Assembly: GCA_035578155.1 (NCBI GenBank)
Contig: JAPWDM010000034.1
Location: 1,056,501 to 1,120,500 of the forward strand
Reading direction: 5' to 3'
Length of the DNA stretch: 64,000 nt
Source of the DNA: Brachynemurus nebulosus
Lineage: Eukaryota; Arthropoda; Insecta; Neuroptera; Myrmeleontidae
Position 1 is the first letter of the stretch. Every line of letters starts with the position of its first letter. Shown in pieces: positions 58,911 to 64,000 of the stretch. The notes below the pieces were generated by a model. The model saw only the letters and a list, made by a program, of their open reading frames with translations, was not told the DNA's origin and searched no databases. Made by a program: the position numbers and the translations under genes.

Positions 58911-59397
58911 AGGATAATGACGAAATGCCCAGTCAATATATTTTAAATATAATAATTTCAAAGAAAATGATATTTTATTTTGAGGTCCTTAGTTTTTCGT
59001 GACTCATGAATTATTCACGGCAAGAAATTACACTACTTTTTTTATACTTTATAATTCATGTATTAGTTGTCACAACATTGTATCAGCTAACCAAGCGTCA
59101 CTGTGTTAAGCACACATATTTTTTGAAAAGTTTTATTACACTAACTTTTTTTAATCAATGGTCGGGGTCTAATTCTTTAGGTTTCACGGTGTCATATATG
59201 GGTTAGTTCGAGGACATTTTATTTTAGAGTACTCACAATGGCATCTGTGGTTTCTTATACGAATTACTTTATATACAATTTCGGAAAGTTCTCATACTAT
59301 ACAATAAATTGAAGAATAGTTTGTGGACTGTCCTCATATTCTACAAATGTCCTCAAAAACTGCTCTATATGAAAATTACGTTACCATACTATCCGCT

Positions 59398-59400
<3 letters not shown>
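58911..59400. other. Non-coding stretch
   Basis: No gene. Motifs GGGGTC and GAGGACATTTTATTTT suggest further decayed units of the same repeat. Confidence 0.3.
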
Positions 59401-60978
<1,578 letters not shown>

Positions 60979-61019
60979 TATATAATTTCAGAAACATTAA
61001 ACGTTCGAGAGTTATCGCG

Positions 61020-61078
<59 letters not shown>

Positions 61079-61080
61079 AT
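60979..61080. repeat. R3 fragment and (TA)n (61024-61076)
   Basis: ATTTCAGAAACATTAAACGT and CGAGAGTTATCGCGCGGA are the same block found twice in the palindrome to the right. Confidence 0.85.
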
Positions 61081-62155
61081 AATCATGACATGTCACTTAT
61101 AAAGCCGTTTTTTTTTAATGTAGCATGTGTAATAAAAACTGCCTGTGAGTGCGAGTGTAATAAAAAATGATTTCTTCCAACATATTTTCTAACTTTTCTC
61201 AAAAATTAATTAATTTAGAGCAATGGTGTAAAAACATTCTTTTACGCATATTGCCTTTTATTTTGGCTTTGTGTAAAAAAAATTTGAAAAATTTCTTAAT
61301 TCTGGAAAAAAACTCATTTTGTTGACAAGAAATGCCCGAAAAACCTACTTCTGGACATCCAACGTGTCTGGCTAACGAACTTAGCCAATCTAGTCTTCTT
61401 TACGCACATAAAATTTCAGAAACATTAAACGTTCGAGAGTTATCGCGCGGATATATATATATATATATATATCCGCGATAACTCTCGAACGTTTAATGTT
61501 TCTGAAATTTTATGTGCGTAAAGAAGACTAGATTGGCTAAGTTCGTTAGCCAGACACGTTGGATGTCCAGAAGTAGGTTTTTCGGGCATTTCTTGTCAAC
61601 AAAATGAGTTTTTTTCCAGAATTAAGCAATTTTTCAAATTTTTTTTACACAAAGCCAAAATAAAAGGCAATATGCGTAAAAGAATGTTTTTACTTAGCCA
61701 ATCTAGTCTTCTTTACGCACATAAAATTTCAGAAACATTAAACGTTCGAGAGTTATCGCGCGGATATATATATATATATATATATATCCGCGATAACTCT
61801 CGAACGTTTAATGTTTCTGAAATTTTATGTGCGTAAAGAAGACTAGATTGGCTAAGTTCGTTAGCCAGACACGTTGGATGTCCAGAAGTAGGTTTTTCGG
61901 GCATTTCTTGTCAACAAAATGAGTTTTTTTCCAGAATTAAGCAATTTTTCAAATTTTTTTTACACAAAGCCAAAATAAAAGGCAATATGCGTAAAAGAAT
62001 GTTTTTACACCATTGCTCTAAATTAATTAATTTTTGAGAAAAGTTAGAAAATATGTTGGAAGAAATCATTTTTTATTACACTCGCACTCACAGGCAGTTT
62101 TTATTACACATGCTACATTAAAAAAAAACGGCTTTATAAGTGACATGTCATGATT
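61081..62155. repeat. Double-centred R3 palindrome (1.07 kb)
   Basis: Order is a-b-c-(TA)-c'-b'-c-(TA)-c'-b'-a'. The outermost AATCATGACATGTCACTTAT at 61081 returns as its complement at 62136-62155. Short TA cores lie at 61451-61472 and 61764-61787. The unit c-(TA)-c'-b' is a direct duplication with a period of 313 bp. Block b contains the R3 landmark CTGGCTAACGAACTTAGCC. The near-identity of arms suggests recent origin or gene conversion. Confidence 0.9.
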
Positions 62156-62560
62156 TTTTTAATCCAATTTAGCGATTCAGTTATATTCTATTTCTCTCAG
62201 TTGAGTAAATCTTTATAATCTATGTATTCCATTTTTTTATAGGAAAATTACCAAGAAAATTTGGTTTATGTGATACGGTCAGAATTTAGATTATATTTAC
62301 ACCTTACTAATATTAATAAGAGTTTGCTACAATCGCATAAAAATTACGTTAAATCATATTCAAACAATAACATTTTTACGTAATTTTTTATCCAAATGAC
62401 AATACTGTTATAATTGTTATGTATAAACACAGCATTTTACTCGTAAATAAATTTGCACGTTCATATGTTTTTTTTTTTTTTTTTTTTTTTTTTTTTGACA
62501 ACAAAACAAATAATTTTAAATTTTGACAAATTCTATCATACATTTTTGAAAATATTAAAT
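62156..62560. other. AT-rich non-coding; 29-T run at 62469-62497
   Basis: The T run could be the poly(A) tail of a retroposed sequence on the minus strand, but no gene or direct repeat supports this. Confidence 0.35.
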
Positions 62561-63030
62561 ATTTTAAGGCGAAAATGTATTAAAAAGCTGAAATTTGTTT
62601 AATAAAAACCACATATCTGCTCATTTTACCTCAAAAATGTCGGAAAATATAATATTTTTCAATAATTAACCCAAAAAAAGCATATAAGAGGTAACTTTTA
62701 TATTTTTTTTGAAAATTTTAAAATAAAATAACGTTTGATAGTAGTGTTACAAATGATTTTTTTTATTTTGTAGAAGCTGGTAAATAGAAGTCGTAATAAA
62801 TACTCGCCTTGAAAAAATCAAACAAGTATTTAGAACAAAATACTATTTCTTAAAGAAAATATTAAAATTATGTACAAATGCCGTCCTGATAAACTGATAT
62901 GTTCTGTCCATCTTGAGCGCTGGATCCGATTTTGAGGTGCTGGATTCCCTCCAGGTAAAAGTATATAGCGAATACACACATTTTTAAAATGTCCTTTTGA
63001 ATTTCGTAAGTCAATCATTACAAATAAAAT
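62560..63030. repeat. Dispersed repeat R4, copy 2
   Basis: Direct match to 28360-28640. Confidence 0.6.
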
Positions 63031-63320
63031 CTAAATTAAAAAAATCTATATGACCTGTTTTTTCTCAATTTTCTAGCATCAAGTCTAGGGGTAATTAACT
63101 AGGGGGTGATTGTGTTGATATTTTGATGTAAAATATAGTAATTTTAACCGTGTTAATATTGACATTTGTATGATCTGGCATATTTTTTAAACAGAAAAGA
63201 AAATATCACATAACATAGCATATTGCAATTTCTCCGCTTATACTGAGTAATTAGTTAAATTTAGCGTTTAGTGTGGGCTATTGTGTTAGTTGTGGTTTTA
63301 AGTTTTGGTTAGAAAGGGAA

Positions 63321-63419
63321 ATGGCCAATTACCCTGTTCGTGAATTAGCCGATATGTATTTAGTTTATGCATTTAGTGTTGTTGAAGATTTTCAAAATTT
63401 AATAGAGCAAGCTAAGTAG
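63321..63419 (+). pseudogene. N-terminal fragment resembling insect transposon HTH proteins
   Basis: The frame MANYPVRELADMYLVYAFSV then VEDFQNLIEQAK ends in a stop after 32 residues. The start (M.-Y-x4-LADM-x2-VY) is typical of the first helix-turn-helix in multicopy insect mariner/Tc-type proteins of the DUF4817 kind, but the following conserved part is absent. Probably a decayed copy. Confidence 0.35.
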
Positions 63420-63583
63420 GTAAAGGTAGATAGGCAACTAGTGGTTCTCAAAATTTTTTTAAAAGTTATTTTCTTCGAAACCGGAAACCGTACGTTCTAG
63501 CAAAAAGTAGTATTAAGGTTTTCTGTTCAGTTTATTATGTATTACTAATTGGTGTAATTTGGGGCCATCGTTACGGTTCACCC

Positions 63584-63671
<88 letters not shown>
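63584..63671. repeat. (TA)n microsatellite
   Basis: About 88 bp of TA with one interruption, at the edge of an R1 copy. Confidence 0.95.
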
Positions 63672-63673
<2 letters not shown>

Positions 63674-64000
63674 TAAGTTTTCTGAGGGTTACCATTTTGA
63701 TTACCACTGGCGGGGAACATTGATTGATATACTTCGGAACTTTATAGTTCTTTGTGGTTTTCGAGATATGATATAAACTTACCTTTTTTTAAATGAAATA
63801 GTATATTTATTTGTTGATAAAAATTATTCAATAAAGCAACAGCAACAAAAAAATAAAAATTTTTATCTTAAGTTTTTTTTTTTCAAATTTTACAACTTTC
63901 GCGCTTAAAAGTGATTTATTTAGGTGAATTTTGGTGGGCTTAAGAGCACCTAGTTCAAACAAGCCTCATAATTACGGAAAGTAGCTAAGCGGTAATTGTA
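63672..64000. repeat. Dispersed repeat R1, copy at window end
   Basis: Inverted match of 10255-10480 (GTTGATAAAAATTATTCAAT, GCAACAGCAACAAAAAAATA). Confidence 0.65.

Overview
This 64 kb window is AT-rich (roughly 70 percent A+T by eye), almost free of long open reading frames, and packed with eukaryotic transposable elements, foldback repeats, minisatellites and long (TA)n tracts. Spliced small exons, P-like, mariner, Tc1, hAT-like, jockey/CR1-type LINE and Penelope-like sequences together point to an arthropod nuclear genome, most likely an insect. I cannot name the species from the sequence. No bacterial, plasmid or CRISPR features are present.

Host genes are few. The only one I recognise is an LLPH-type nucleolar protein (29388-29777, minus strand) with a predicted 83-nt intron in its 5' UTR. 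A two-exon coiled-coil protein (20171-20495, plus) has good splice sites but no name. Two candidate terminal exons lie on the minus strand at 52504-52563 and 54616-54726.

Layout: 1-12 kb holds dispersed repeats, a hAT MITE with a perfect 8-bp duplication (2578-2768), a ~185-bp tandem family, and an intact copy of a repeat (3775-4765) that serves as an empty site for the big element further right. 12-20 kb is a nest of foldbacks and tandem repeats, possibly inside hAT-like ends. 20-28 kb holds the coiled-coil gene, four MITEs and a TA-flanked element (25771-27707) whose ~104-bp tandem units each carry a heat-shock-element motif. 29-36 kb has LLPH, a hAT-like MITE just upstream of it, further foldbacks, and a 120-bp satellite with 480-bp higher-order structure. 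36182-37496 is a nearly intact mariner. 37937-43187 is a 5.25-kb element with 1.4-1.6-kb terminal inverted repeats, a 6-bp target duplication and a minus-strand gene pair. It is the best candidate here for an undescribed system. 43.6-49.3 kb contains a P-like MITE, a spliced THAP/P-element transposase pseudogene, a 5'-truncated LINE with a 15-bp duplication, and a Penelope-like endonuclease fragment. 50.8-64 kb holds nested MITEs, a 2-kb inverted duplication, a 1.3-kb TIR element, a broken Tc1 element and a double-centred palindrome.

The elements have mostly landed in each other (P-like, hAT, Tc1 and mariner relics in repeats). Several insertions can be dated relative to one another, because target duplications or uninterrupted paralogues lie in the same window.
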